Origin: Thalassorhabdomicrobium marinisediminis | Lineage (GTDB): Bacteria; Pseudomonadota; Alphaproteobacteria; Rhodobacterales; Rhodobacteraceae | DNA: 64,000 nucleotides | Assembly: GCF_003072065.1 (NCBI RefSeq) | Contig: NZ_QCYG01000005.1 | Coordinates: 62,001 to 126,000, forward strand | Direction of reading: 5' to 3' | Shown here: positions 1-8,751 of the stretch, piece by piece | Numbering within the stretch: the first letter of the stretch is position 1 | Layout of the letters: each line of letters starts with the position of its first letter | Program-made: the position numbers and the translations under genes | Notes under the pieces: model-generated | Databases searched by the model: none | What the model saw: the letters and a program-made list of their open reading frames with translations, nothing else | What the model was told of the DNA's origin: nothing

Positions 1-228
1 TCGGTGCGGCCGGCGCTGGCCGGGTCCGCCGCAGGCCTGGGCGGGGCCTTCATGGTGGGCGGCGGCGCGGCGCTGTCGGTGATCGCCGGGTTCATCCTTG
101 GCCCCGACACCGGGGCGCGGCCGCTGGTGATCCTGATGGTCCTGACCACGCTGGCCTCGCTGGCCTGTGCGGTCTGGGTTCTTGTCCGCGCGCGACAGAT
201 GGCAGGGCGCGGCACGCTGGACAGCTGA
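1..228 (+). CDS. C-terminal end of an MFS (Bcr/CflA-like) drug efflux transporter, 5' end outside window
   Basis: The reading frame is open from the first base and stops at a TGA at 226-228, so only about the last 75 residues are present. They form two strongly hydrophobic helices (about residues 14-33 and 40-60) joined by a short polar loop, ending in a basic, cytoplasmic-looking tail. An AGSAAGLGGAF stretch just before the first helix is typical of the last two helices of Bcr/CflA drug:proton antiporters in the major facilitator superfamily. The substrate cannot be told from this fragment. It lies directly upstream of the scfR operator, so its stop codon almost touches that site. Another 12-helix MFS carrier is the main alternative. 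Confidence 0.6.
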   Translation, partial: SVRPALAGSAAGLGGAFMVGGGAALSVIAGFILGPDTGARPLVILMVLTTLASLACAVWVLVRARQMAGRGTLDS

Positions 229-229
229 C

Positions 230-258
230 TTTGCAAAGCCTATTCACATCTTTGCAAA
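230..258. promoter_or_regulatory. Paired TTTGCAAA palindromes, probable ScfR/PccR operator
   Basis: Two perfect TTTGCAAA palindromes lie at 230-237 and 251-258, with 21 bases between equivalent positions, about two helical turns. They end 16 bases before the scfR start codon. As I recall, the PccR/ScfR family recognises TTTGCAAA repeats, although the published spacing in Rhodobacter is shorter. Autoregulation of the downstream gene is the simplest inference. Confidence 0.65.
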
Positions 259-274
259 CGGGGGAGAGCGCCGC

Positions 275-1669
275 ATGGCCGCACAAAAACTCTATGCCGG
301 TGCCAAGCTGCGGGAGCTGCGCAGCCGCATCGGGCTGACGCAAAAAGCCTTTGCCGAACGGCTGGGCGTGTCGCTGCCCTATCTCAATCAAATGGAAAAC
401 AACAACCGTCCGGTGTCCACGACCGTGGTGCTGGCGCTGGCGCAAGAGTTCCGCTTCGACGTAACCGAGTTACAATCGGGGGACGAGGCGCGGCTGGTCA
501 GCGACATGCGCGAGGCGCTGGCCGACCCGATCTTCGGCGGCACGGCCCCGCCGCTGCCGGATCTGCGGCTCGCGGCCTCGAACGCACCGGCGCTGGCGCG
601 GGCCTTTCTCGATCTGCACCGCGCCTATCGCCAGACCCATGAACGGCTGTCGTCCCTTGATGAGGCGCTGGGGCGAGAGGACAGCCGCCTGCAGCCGTCG
701 CCCTGGGAAGAGGTGCGCGATTTCTTCCATTATTGCGACAACTACATCGACCCTATCGACCGCGCGGCCGAGCGGTTCGCCAGCAAGGCGGGCGGCGACA
801 TCGACGGTGCCGCGCGTGAGGCTTTGCGCGAAAGCGGCGTGCGTGTGGTGCTGGGCGACGGCGGCGCGATCCGGCACTACGACGCCGGTAGCCGCGTTCT
901 CACCCTGTCGCGCACCTCGGCCTCCGCCACCCAACGCTTCCAGTTGCTGTTGCAGGTGGCGCTGATCAAACAGGCCAAGCTTCTGGACGCGAGCCTCGAC
1001 CTCGCCCGGTTCCAGTCGCCCCAAGCCCGCAGCATCGCGCTGGTCGGTCTGGCGAATTACTTCGCGGGCGCGACGCTGATGCCCTACGGCGCGTTTCTCG
1101 AGGCCGCGCGAAGCACCCGCCACGACCTTGAGCAGTTGGCTGACCGTTTTGGGGCCTCGCTCGAACAGGTGGCGCATCGGCTGTCCACGCTACAACGGCC
1201 CGGCGCAAAGGGTGTGCCGTTTTTCTTCGTGCGCGTCGATCCGGCGGGGACCATCACCAAGCGCCATTCGGCCACAACGCTGCAATTCGCCCGCTTCGGC
1301 GGGGCCTGCCCGCTGTGGAACGTCCACCGCGCCTTCGAGACGCCCGGACGCTGGCTGCGCCAACTGGCCGAGACGCCCGATGGAGTGCGCTATTTCTGCC
1401 TGGCCCGCGACGTGAGTAAACCGGGCCGCGCATGGGGCATCCCGACGCGCCGCTATGCCATTGGTCTGGGGTGTGAGGTGAAACACGCCTCGTCCCTTGT
1501 CTATGCCGATCACATGATGACCGATCAGGCCGAAGCCTTTGTGCCGATTGGCATTTCCTGCCGAATCTGCGAACGCCGCGCCTGTCCGCACCGCTCGGTT
1601 CCGCCGCTGGAACGACAATTGCGGGTGGACCCCAACGAACGCGGCTTCCTGCCCTACCAAGTTGATTGA
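275..1669 (+). CDS. Short-chain fatty acyl-CoA regulator (ScfR family, XRE-type HTH)
   Basis: A 464-residue cytoplasmic regulator. An N-terminal XRE helix-turn-helix (about residues 10-64, with LTQKAFAERLGVSLPYLNQME) is followed by a long ligand-binding region and a C-terminal cysteine cluster (CRICERRAC, about residue 430) characteristic of the RamB/PccR/MccR group. Members sense acyl-CoA esters and control propionate, acetate or methylcitrate pathways. I chose ATG 275 over the longer frame opening at 167 because the protein then begins directly ahead of the HTH and the frame no longer overlaps the upstream transporter and the operator. No propionyl-CoA carboxylase or glyoxylate-shunt gene lies nearby, so which ScfR subtype this is stays open. 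The gene that follows starts 10 bases downstream and may be co-transcribed. Confidence 0.88.
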   Translation: MAAQKLYAGAKLRELRSRIGLTQKAFAERLGVSLPYLNQMENNNRPVSTTVVLALAQEFRFDVTELQSGDEARLVSDMREALADPIFGGTAPPLPDLRLAASNAPALARAFLDLHRAYRQTHERLSSLDEALGREDSRLQPSPWEEVRDFFHYCDNYIDPIDRAAERFASKAGGDIDGAAREALRESGVRVVLGDGGAIRHYDAGSRVLTLSRTSASATQRFQLLLQVALIKQAKLLDASLDLARFQSPQARSIALVGLANYFAGATLMPYGAFLEAARSTRHDLEQLADRFGASLEQVAHRLSTLQRPGAKGVPFFFVRVDPAGTITKRHSATTLQFARFGGACPLWNVHRAFETPGRWLRQLAETPDGVRYFCLARDVSKPGRAWGIPTRRYAIGLGCEVKHASSLVYADHMMTDQAEAFVPIGISCRICERRACPHRSVPPLERQLRVDPNERGFLPYQVD

Positions 1670-1679
1670 AGAGGACCCG

Positions 1680-2126
1680 ATGGAGATTACCGGAGAACAA
1701 CGCATTGCCGCCGACAGCGACACCGTCTGGCGGCACCTGATCGACCCCGACACGCTCAAGGCCTGCATTCCGGGCTGCGACAGGTTCACGGGAACGCTCG
1801 AAGACGGGTATGAGGCGGTGATCAAGCAAAAGGTCGGCCCTTTCCCGATCACGGTGACCGTCTCGCTTGACGTGGAGGTCGTGAGCCTGCCCGACCGCTA
1901 CCGGATCAGCGCCGCCGGTCAGGGCGGGTTTGCGGGGCACGGCTCGGGCGTGGCCGATGTGACCCTGATCGACGCCGGGGGAGAGACGGTGCTCCGCTAT
2001 ACGGTGGATGCGAAGCTGGGCGGGCGGCTGTCGAAACTGGGCCAGCCCATCGTCACGGCCTTTGCGGCGAAACTGGCCGACCGGTTCTTCGACCGCTTCG
2101 GCGCGGTCGTGGCGGCGACGGCGTAG
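1680..2126 (+). CDS. CoxG-like SRPBCC (START-fold) protein
   Basis: A 148-residue single-domain protein. It opens with MEITGEQ, followed by a WRHLIDPDTLKACIPGC segment that is the hallmark of the CoxG family (carbon monoxide dehydrogenase subunit G-like, SRPBCC fold). A GHGSGVADVTL strand and an amphipathic C-terminal helix complete the fold. CoxG helps anchor or mature molybdenum hydroxylases at the membrane, but many genomes carry solitary copies of unclear role, and no coxSML genes are visible here. ATG 1680 was chosen because the frame upstream lies inside scfR. The 10-base gap after scfR suggests a two-gene unit. Confidence 0.8.
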   Translation: MEITGEQRIAADSDTVWRHLIDPDTLKACIPGCDRFTGTLEDGYEAVIKQKVGPFPITVTVSLDVEVVSLPDRYRISAAGQGGFAGHGSGVADVTLIDAGGETVLRYTVDAKLGGRLSKLGQPIVTAFAAKLADRFFDRFGAVVAATA

Positions 2127-2180
2127 CGCCCTCGGACCGGCCCGCCCTCACGGGTGGCCCGCCTGCCCCGGCCCGCCGCC

Positions 2181-2846
2181 CTAGTTGCGCGCGGCGCGCC
2201 AGCCGGCGGCCCGCGCCTCGGCCTCGGTGCAGAACCAGCGCTCACCGCGCGAGACGTTGATCCGCGTGCGGCTGTAATGCTCGTTGTGGGGCATGTGGTA
2301 GATCCGCCCGTTGCCGGAGATATTGCCCTTGATCACGCAGTTCGCATTGGGCGAGACGACATCTTCCGACGCCTGCCGCTGTGCTGCGCGATACTCGGCC
2401 GGGGTCTGCATCTCGCTTGACCAAAGGCCCACGCCGCGCACCTGCGCCGCTTTCTCTGCCAGATCGTAATCCATCGAATAGCGGCGATAGGCCTCGGCGT
2501 AGCCCTCCGAGACGATCACCTCGTTGATGTCGCGCCCGCCGATGAAGCATTTGCCGACGATCCGGCCATAGCGGTCGGTGTCCATCGCCTCGCACGTGGC
2601 GGTCTGGCCGTCGTAGCGGTCGCGCAGCTCATCCCGCACGAAGGCGCCGCAGGGCCAGTCGCCCCGTTGCGGGTGCGAGCAGGTCTGGGACACTTCAGGC
2701 GCGTCGATCCCGTGCAGGCGGACACGCTGCCCGCCCACGTCCAACGTGTCGCCGTCGATCACCCGAACCGTGCCGCTGACATCGGCCGCAGCGTTGCTGG
2801 CGGCTGGCAAGACCAGCCACAATAAAATGTATAGAATTCTGAACAT
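2181..2846 (-). CDS. Secreted thermonuclease-family protein with C-terminal sunset-type domain
   Basis: 221 residues with an N-terminal signal peptide (hydrophobic residues 4-18, likely cleaved after an Ala-rich SNAAA site). A staphylococcal-nuclease-like domain spans about 23-145. It has the VIDGDTLDV strand, the HGIDAPE motif with the catalytic acid, and a DRYGRIVGKC arginine segment. The C-terminal 50 residues contain CVIKGN, then YHMPHNEHYSRT and a terminal Cys-Ala helix, resembling the small sunset/excalibur-like module often fused to secreted nucleases. Likely a periplasmic or extracellular nuclease used for nutrient scavenging. It converges on the CoxG-like gene and lies upstream of betA on the same strand as the bet cluster, but shows no link to choline metabolism. 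Confidence 0.85.
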   Translation of the reverse strand: MFRILYILLWLVLPAASNAAADVSGTVRVIDGDTLDVGGQRVRLHGIDAPEVSQTCSHPQRGDWPCGAFVRDELRDRYDGQTATCEAMDTDRYGRIVGKCFIGGRDINEVIVSEGYAEAYRRYSMDYDLAEKAAQVRGVGLWSSEMQTPAEYRAAQRQASEDVVSPNANCVIKGNISGNGRIYHMPHNEHYSRTRINVSRGERWFCTEAEARAAGWRAARN

Positions 2847-2911
2847 CCCACCACATAATGGGTTATCCCATTGGAATGCAAGCGGTTTTGTTAAGAATGG
2901 TTAACGCAGCC

Positions 2912-4555
2912 TTACCGTTGCGCGATCTGCCAGTTCGGATGAATCCAGGGCGCGTCATTGGCGCGAGGGAGCGGGGTTTTTCCCAGCACCAGATCGGCGA
3001 TCTTCTCGCCGGTCATGATCGACGGGGCGTTCAGGTTTCCGTTGGTGATCCGGGGGAAAATCGAACTGTCCGCCACCCTCAAACCCTCAACCCCGATCAC
3101 CCGCCCTTGCGGATCCACCACCGCGTCGGGATCGTCGGCACGGCCCATCTTGCAAGTCCCGCAGGGGTGATAGGCGCTCTCCACGTGGTCGCGGATCACG
3201 GCGTCCAGCTCGGCATCACTTTGCGCGGCCGCGCCGGGGATCAGCTCCTCCCCGCGATAGGGGTCGAAGGCCTCTTGCGCGAAAATCTCGCGCGTGAGGC
3301 GGATGCAGGTGCGGAACTCCGCCCAGTCGTCAGGGTGCGACATGTAGTTGAAGAAGATGCGGGGACGGGCCGCCGGATCGGCGGAGGTCAACGTCACCGC
3401 GCCGCGCGATTTCGAGCGCATCGGACCGACGTGGGCCTGAAAGCCTTCGCGGGCACCGACCCCGTCGTAGCGCACGGCGATGGGCAGGAAATGGAACTGG
3501 ATGTCGGGGTACTCGATCCCCGCCTTCGAGCGGATGAATCCCGCCGCCTCGAACTGGTTCGACGCGCCGATGCCGCTTTTGGTGAACAGCCACTGTGCGC
3601 CCACCGCGGCCTTGCCGATCAGCGACCAGTATTTGTAAAGACTGTGCCTCCCGTTCGCGGCCATTTGCACGTAAAGCTCAAGGTGGTCCTGAAGGTTCTG
3701 CCCCACGCCTTTGCGATCTGCAATCACGTCAATGCCGTGCTCGGCCAGATGTGCGGCAGGGCCAATCCCCGAGAGCATCAGGAGCTGGGGCGAGTTGATG
3801 GCCGAGGCGGCGACGATGACTTCGGCCTGCGCCATAAGCTCGCGCCCGTCGGTCAGGCGCACGCCGGTGGCGCGCCCTTCTTCGATCAAAACTTTGGCTG
3901 CCGTGCCCTGCACCACCTTGCAGCGCCCGGTGGCTTTCGCAGGCCGTAGATAGGCCGAAGCCGCCGACCAGCGGTTGCCCTGCCAGATCGTCGCATCGAA
4001 GGGGCCGAAGCCTTCCTGCTGCGCGCCGTTGTAATCCGGCGTCAACTGATAGCCCGCCTGCCCGCCGGCCGCGATGAAGGCCATGGTCAGCGGGTTGGTC
4101 CCCGGCCCGCGGGTGACATGCAGCGGCCCGCCCGTGCCGCGCCAATCCGGATCGCCGCCCCGCTCCCCGTGGTGCCAATCCTCCATGCGTTTGTAATAGG
4201 GCAGCACGTCGGCGAAGCTCCACCCGTCGGCGCCCTGCTCGGCCCAGTGATCGAAATCGCGGGCATGGCCGCGCACGTAGATCATGCCGTTGATGGACGA
4301 GGACCCGCCGATCACCTTACCGCGCGGACAGGCCAGCCTGCGCCCGCCCAGATGGGGCTCGGGCTCCGAGCGGTAGCCCCAATCGTAGCGCTTCATGTTC
4401 ATCGGATAGGACAGCGCGGCGGGCATGTTGATGAAGGGTCCCGCATCGCTGCCGCCCGCTTCGACCACGATGACCGATTTGCCCGCCTCGGCCAGACGAT
4501 AGGCCATAGCACAACCGGCACTGCCCGCGCCGACGACGATATAATCTGCCTGCAT
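2912..4555 (-). CDS. betA: Choline dehydrogenase
   Basis: 547-residue GMC-family flavoprotein that oxidises choline to betaine aldehyde at the inner face of the membrane, passing electrons to the respiratory chain. The N-terminus carries the FAD dinucleotide fold [15 protein letters not shown] (residues 6-20) and ends its second strand in VVEAGG. GMC signature 1 is the [13 protein letters not shown] region near residue 80, and signature 2 is [14 protein letters not shown]. The C-terminal active-site histidine lies in [10 protein letters not shown]. The start codon shares one base with the betB stop, so the two are translationally coupled. Length and gene neighbourhood match BetA of rhizobia and roseobacters. 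Confidence 0.95.
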   Translation of the reverse strand: MQADYIVVGAGSAGCAMAYRLAEAGKSVIVVEAGGSDAGPFINMPAALSYPMNMKRYDWGYRSEPEPHLGGRRLACPRGKVIGGSSSINGMIYVRGHARDFDHWAEQGADGWSFADVLPYYKRMEDWHHGERGGDPDWRGTGGPLHVTRGPGTNPLTMAFIAAGGQAGYQLTPDYNGAQQEGFGPFDATIWQGNRWSAASAYLRPAKATGRCKVVQGTAAKVLIEEGRATGVRLTDGRELMAQAEVIVAASAINSPQLLMLSGIGPAAHLAEHGIDVIADRKGVGQNLQDHLELYVQMAANGRHSLYKYWSLIGKAAVGAQWLFTKSGIGASNQFEAAGFIRSKAGIEYPDIQFHFLPIAVRYDGVGAREGFQAHVGPMRSKSRGAVTLTSADPAARPRIFFNYMSHPDDWAEFRTCIRLTREIFAQEAFDPYRGEELIPGAAAQSDAELDAVIRDHVESAYHPCGTCKMGRADDPDAVVDPQGRVIGVEGLRVADSSIFPRITNGNLNAPSIMTGEKIADLVLGKTPLPRANDAPWIHPNWQIAQR

Positions 4556-6012
4556 CAGAACGGCGCCTCCACCGCGCCCATCGCCACATAGACGGACTTC
4601 ATCTGGCTGTAATGTTCGATCGCCGCCTTGGAATTTTCCCGCCCCACCCCCGAGAGCTTCGAGCCACCGAAGGGGGCCTCAACCGGGGCAAGGTTGTAGG
4701 TGTTGATGTAGCAGGTGCCCGCCTCGAACCCGGCAACCATCCGGTGCGCTCGGGTGAGGTCTTGCGTAAAGACCCCGGCGGCAAGGCCGAAATCGGTCGC
4801 ATTGGCGCGGGCCAGCACCTCATCCTCCTCATCGAAGTCGAGCACGCTGAGCACGGGGCCGAAAATCTCGTCCTGCGCGATGGTCATGCCGTCGGTGACG
4901 TCCGCGAAAACAGTGGGTTGCAGGAAGTATCCCCTGTCGCCCACGCGGTCTCCACCGGCCACGAGCCGCGCGCCTTCCTCAAGCCCCTTGGCGATGAAAC
5001 CCTGCACGATCTCCATCTGTCGCTGGCTCACCATGGGGCCAAAATTGACGCTTTCATCCTGCGGGTCGCCCATCTTTACGTCCTTCAGCCGCTCGGTCAG
5101 CCGGTCGAGAAACGCCTGCTTAATGCCCCGCTGCACGAAGACCCGCGTGCCGTTGGAGCAGACCTGACCGGAGCTGTAGAAGTTGCCCAGAATGGCCCCC
5201 GAAACCGCGTCCTCAAGATTGGCGTCGTCAAAGATCACCAGCGGGGATTTGCCGCCCAGCTCCATGGTGACGTGGCGGATGCCCTCAGCGGCGGCGGCAT
5301 AGACCTTGCGGCCCGTGGGCACCGATCCGGTGAGCGAGACCTTGTTCACGCGGGGGTCGGTGATCAGCGCCTGCCCGACCTCGCCCATGCCTTGCACGAC
5401 GTTGTAGATCCCCGCCGGCGCGCCCGCCTCATGCAGGATTTCCGCAACCTTGAGCGCGCAAAGCGGCGTCGTCTCGGAGGGTTTGAAGATCATCGCGTTG
5501 CCGCAGGCCAGCGCGGGCGCCCCCTTCCATGCGGCGATCTGGGTGGGGTAATTCCACGCACCGATGCCGACGCAGACGCCCAAAGGCTCGCGTCGGGTAT
5601 AGACGAAATCCTCGCCCAATTGGATATGCTCGCCGGTCAGGGCCCCCGCCAGCCCGCCGAAATACTCCAGCGCATCCGCGCCCGAGGTGGCATCGGCCAC
5701 CAGCGTTTCCTGCAGAGGTTTGCCGGTGTCGTGGGTTTCCAGCACCGACAGCGCATGGTTGCGCTCCCGCATGAGGTCGGCGGCCCGGCGCAGCACGCGG
5801 CCCCGCTCGGTTCCTGTCATGGCAGCCCAGTCCTTTTGCGCACGACGGGCCGAGGTCAGCGCCTGCTCGATAATCGCAGGGGTCGCGGCATGAACGGTCG
5901 CGATTTGTTTTTCGCTGTAGGGGCAGATCACCGGAATCGGCGTGCCGGCGGTATCTTCGACATAGGCGCCGTCGATAAAGTGCGATCCCGCAGGCTGGAT
6001 GTCGTAGGTCAT
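4555..6012 (-). CDS. betB: Betaine aldehyde dehydrogenase
   Basis: 485-residue NAD(P)-dependent aldehyde dehydrogenase converting betaine aldehyde to glycine betaine. The general-base glutamate is in [14 protein letters not shown] and the nucleophile cysteine in [14 protein letters not shown]. The cofactor-binding [14 protein letters not shown] segment is intact. I placed the start at ATG 6012 (protein begins [15 protein letters not shown], matching the family N-terminus) and not at the longer upstream frame, which runs through the end of betC. It starts one base after the betC stop region and shares one base with betA, so betC-betB-betA form a tight operon. Confidence 0.95.
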   Translation of the reverse strand: MTYDIQPAGSHFIDGAYVEDTAGTPIPVICPYSEKQIATVHAATPAIIEQALTSARRAQKDWAAMTGTERGRVLRRAADLMRERNHALSVLETHDTGKPLQETLVADATSGADALEYFGGLAGALTGEHIQLGEDFVYTRREPLGVCVGIGAWNYPTQIAAWKGAPALACGNAMIFKPSETTPLCALKVAEILHEAGAPAGIYNVVQGMGEVGQALITDPRVNKVSLTGSVPTGRKVYAAAAEGIRHVTMELGGKSPLVIFDDANLEDAVSGAILGNFYSSGQVCSNGTRVFVQRGIKQAFLDRLTERLKDVKMGDPQDESVNFGPMVSQRQMEIVQGFIAKGLEEGARLVAGGDRVGDRGYFLQPTVFADVTDGMTIAQDEIFGPVLSVLDFDEEDEVLARANATDFGLAAGVFTQDLTRAHRMVAGFEAGTCYINTYNLAPVEAPFGGSKLSGVGRENSKAAIEHYSQMKSVYVAMGAVEAPF

Positions 6013-6013
6013 G

Positions 6014-7522
6014 TCATTCTCCGCGGGGAAAGCGTTGATTTTCCTCAAGTACGTTGAGGTCCATGTGATTGCGCATGTAGCGTTCGGACGCCTTTTGCAG
6101 GGGCTGGTAGTCCCAAGGGAAATAGTCGCCGTTGCGCAGTGCCTCATAGACGACCCAGCGGCGGGCCTGACTTTCGCGCACCTGCGCGTCAAAGGCCGCA
6201 AGGTCCCAGCGGGCTTCGGACTTAGCGCGCAGGCCAGCCAGAACGGCTTGATATTTTTCAACCTCGGCAAGGTTGTTCACCTCGTTGGGGTCGGCTTCCA
6301 TATCAAATAACTGATCTGGGTCGAGCAAGCAGCGCGTGTATTTCCAGCGCCCCTCTCGCAGGCAGACCAACGGGCTGTAGGAGCCTTCGGCAGCGTATTC
6401 CATGGCCACGGGGTCGTGGCGTTCGGTGCCGTTCGCCAGTGGGACAAGGCTCATCCCTTCGGTCCAGGGCATGACCTCCTCCATCGACACACCGGCGAGG
6501 TCGCAAAGCGTCGGGGTGACGTCGATGTTCGACACCGGCGTCTCGATCAGACCCGTGGGCATCCCGGGGGCGCTGACCATAAACGGCACCCGCGCCGAGC
6601 AGTCATAGAAGGACATCTTGAACCACAGGCCCCGGTCGCCCAGCATGTCCCCGTGATCTGCAACGAAGAAGATCACCGCCTCTTGCTGGGTATCCTCAAG
6701 CGTTTGCAGGACCTCGCCGATCTTGTCGTCGATGTAGGAGATATTGGCGAAATAGGCGCGGCGGGCACGGCGCACCTGTTCCTCGGTGATCTCGAAATCC
6801 TCGTGATCGTTGGCGTCAAGGATGCGCTGGGAATGGGGGTCTTGCGCGTCGTAGGGGATTGGCCCGACCTCGGGGAGCAAGTGGTCGCAATCCTCGTAAA
6901 GGTCCCAGTATTTCTTGCGGGCGACGTAAGGATCGTGCGGGTGGGTGAAGGACACGGTCAGACACCACGGCCGCGCGTCATGCCCCCGTGCGAGGTCGTA
7001 AATCTTGCGCGTCGCGTGGTAGCAAACCTCGTCGTCATATTCCATCTGGTTGGTGATCTCGGCCACGCCCGCGCCGGTCACGGACCCCATGTTGTGATAC
7101 CACCAGTCGATCCGTTCGCCGGGTTTGCGGTAGTCCGGCGTCCAGCCAAAATCGGGGGGATAGATGTCGGTGGTCAGGCGCTCTTCGAACCCGTGAAGCT
7201 GGTCGGGGCCGACGAAATGCATCTTTCCCGAGAGGCTGGTTTGATAGCCCGCACGCCGGAGATGATGCGCATAGGTCGGAATGGAAGACGCGAATTCCGC
7301 CGCATTGTCATAGACTTGCGTGCGACTGGGAAGCTGGCCCGACATGAACGACGCCCGCCCCGGTGCGCAGAGCGGCGAGGCGGTGTAGGCCGTCTTGAAG
7401 CGCGTCGAACGCGCGGCAAGCTTTTTCAGGTTGGGCGCATGCAGCCAATCGGCGGGACCGTCCGGGAACAGCGTGCCGTTCAACTGGTCGACCATCAGTA
7501 TCAGGATGTTCGGCTTGCTCAT
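6014..7522 (-). CDS. betC: Choline-sulfatase
   Basis: 502-residue type I sulfatase hydrolysing choline-O-sulfate to choline and sulfate. The formylglycine cysteine is C52 in [15 protein letters not shown] (C-x-P-x-R consensus), and a metal-binding aspartate sits in LMVDQLNG near the N-terminus. YTASPLCAP and the C-terminal [20 protein letters not shown] are characteristic of BetC as opposed to arylsulfatases. The product feeds BetA and BetB next door, giving osmoprotectant or carbon, nitrogen and sulfate. The ATG overlaps the betI stop by four bases. A formylglycine-generating enzyme is not in this window. Confidence 0.94.
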   Translation of the reverse strand: MSKPNILILMVDQLNGTLFPDGPADWLHAPNLKKLAARSTRFKTAYTASPLCAPGRASFMSGQLPSRTQVYDNAAEFASSIPTYAHHLRRAGYQTSLSGKMHFVGPDQLHGFEERLTTDIYPPDFGWTPDYRKPGERIDWWYHNMGSVTGAGVAEITNQMEYDDEVCYHATRKIYDLARGHDARPWCLTVSFTHPHDPYVARKKYWDLYEDCDHLLPEVGPIPYDAQDPHSQRILDANDHEDFEITEEQVRRARRAYFANISYIDDKIGEVLQTLEDTQQEAVIFFVADHGDMLGDRGLWFKMSFYDCSARVPFMVSAPGMPTGLIETPVSNIDVTPTLCDLAGVSMEEVMPWTEGMSLVPLANGTERHDPVAMEYAAEGSYSPLVCLREGRWKYTRCLLDPDQLFDMEADPNEVNNLAEVEKYQAVLAGLRAKSEARWDLAAFDAQVRESQARRWVVYEALRNGDYFPWDYQPLQKASERYMRNHMDLNVLEENQRFPRGE

Positions 7523-8094
7523 GGGGTGGCTCCGGTCACGTGGTCAAGGGTGCGCAGGGCGGTGGCCTTGGCGCTTTCGGGGTCGCTGTTGCGGGCCAGC
7601 GCGGCGCGCAGGTAAAGCCCGTCAATCAGCGCCGAGAGGGTTTCGGCATCCTGCCGGGGGGTCGTTGACAGCGGGCGCAGCGCATGGGTCAGGTTCGACA
7701 AAAGCCGCCCCTGATAGAGCCGCAACAACCGGTGCATGTCCGGCTGGGTCGTGGCTTGCGCGTAAAGCGTCATCCATGCGCCCACCGTGGCGGGGTCGAA
7801 GCACGAGGGCGCGAAACTCGCCGCGATCAGGGCCTCGGCGCGGGCGCGCGGGGTCCGGGCGTGGCGCAGTTTGTCACGCACCTCGGCCCCGAAATCGCGC
7901 AGGATCTGGCGCATCGCGGCGAGGAAAATCTGGTCCTTGCCGCCGAAATAATGATGCGCGAGCGCCGGCGACATGCCCGCGCGTTTGGCGATCTGGCTGA
8001 CCGTCACATCCAGCGAGCCCTGCGCCCCGATCACGTCGATCGTCGCCTGCACCAGCGCCGCGCGGCGGATCGGTTCCATTCCAAGTTTCGGCAT
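7519..8094 (-). CDS. betI: TetR-family repressor of the choline operon
   Basis: 191-residue TetR/AcrR repressor. The N-terminal helix-turn-helix is at about residues 29-56 (VSQIAKRAGMSPALAHHYFGGKDQIF), the signature seen in BetI proteins. The C-terminal domain contains SFAPSCFDPATVGAWMTLYAQA, the BetI ligand-binding region that responds to choline. First gene of betI-betC-betB-betA, with a four-base ATGA overlap to betC. A palindromic operator candidate lies about 40 bases upstream of the start, implying autoregulation. Confidence 0.92.
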   Translation of the reverse strand: MPKLGMEPIRRAALVQATIDVIGAQGSLDVTVSQIAKRAGMSPALAHHYFGGKDQIFLAAMRQILRDFGAEVRDKLRHARTPRARAEALIAASFAPSCFDPATVGAWMTLYAQATTQPDMHRLLRLYQGRLLSNLTHALRPLSTTPRQDAETLSALIDGLYLRAALARNSDPESAKATALRTLDHVTGATP

Positions 8095-8134
8095 CTCGCC
8101 CCCTTCGGTCCTTGCCGGTGGGATAGCCGGTTTT

Positions 8135-8153
8135 TTATTGACCCGTCAATCAA
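8135..8153. promoter_or_regulatory. Probable BetI operator
   Basis: A perfect inverted repeat ATTGAC-CC-GTCAAT (8137-8150), flanked by further partial symmetry, lies 40-60 bases upstream of betI, between betI and the end of soxG. Position, AT-rich flanks and the TTGA/TCAA half-sites agree with BetI operators known from other Proteobacteria. No cognate protein-DNA data are available here. Confidence 0.6.
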
Positions 8154-8202
8154 CAAAAAAACCCGACGAACGAAGGCCGATGGCACAAACCTAATTTTTC
8201 GT

Positions 8203-8751
8203 TTAGATAGAAGGCTCTATCCGGTCCGCAACGCCCTGAGCCGCGCGGGTCAGCTCTTGCACCAACGTCCGCGCCATGGAGCGCATCACCATCACTTCAT
8301 AGGCGTGGCGCCCCACGCGGGTGAGGCTCACGGGCATCTGCCCCAGCACGCTGCGCGCCGTGTGATCCTGCTGGAACACCTCGGGCCGCAGATCCAGCGG
8401 CGTCAGGCGCGCCAGGACCCGCGCGGCGTCAGCACCTTCGATCCGCACGATGGCCCAGGCGTCGGACTGGTCGATGCAGGCGGCGCCGGGCAGCGCAGGG
8501 CAGGCCGACCCGATCAACAGCGCCTGCCCTGCCCCGCTCCAGACGGCGCGGGCGCCCTGCCCCGTCGCGCGGTTCGGCGCGGGGAAGGTCAGGCCAAGGG
8601 CCGCGTCCAGCGCGTCAGAGACGGCCGCCTGCTGCCCCTTGAACGGCGCGATGAGCGTGATCTGCGCAGGCTCGACCTCGCTCAGATCGACTGCGCCGAT
8701 GGTTCTGGGCAACAGGCCCGCGCAGGGGGAGGTTTCGATCAATCTAGCCAC
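8203..8751 (-). CDS. soxG: Sarcosine oxidase gamma subunit
   Basis: 182-residue subunit of heterotetrameric sarcosine oxidase. The sequence is alanine-rich and weakly conserved, as usual for gamma. The DAWAIVRIEGADAARVLARLTPLDLRPEVF stretch (quoted here only as a landmark near the centre) and the C-terminal SLTRVGRHAYEVMVMRSM motif are gamma-subunit features and resemble the folate-binding fold of alpha. Its start overlaps the soxA 3' end by 8 bases, and it is the last gene of soxBDAG. About 110 bases separate it from betI on the same strand. Confidence 0.88.
   Translation of the reverse strand: MARLIETSPCAGLLPRTIGAVDLSEVEPAQITLIAPFKGQQAAVSDALDAALGLTFPAPNRATGQGARAVWSGAGQALLIGSACPALPGAACIDQSDAWAIVRIEGADAARVLARLTPLDLRPEVFQQDHTARSVLGQMPVSLTRVGRHAYEVMVMRSMARTLVQELTRAAQGVADRIEPSI

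Noticed and set aside
4612-6057. Long plus-strand open frame (481 codons) opposite betB
   Set aside because: Antisense shadow of betB in GC-rich DNA; His/Arg/Gly-rich translation without motifs or ribosome site.
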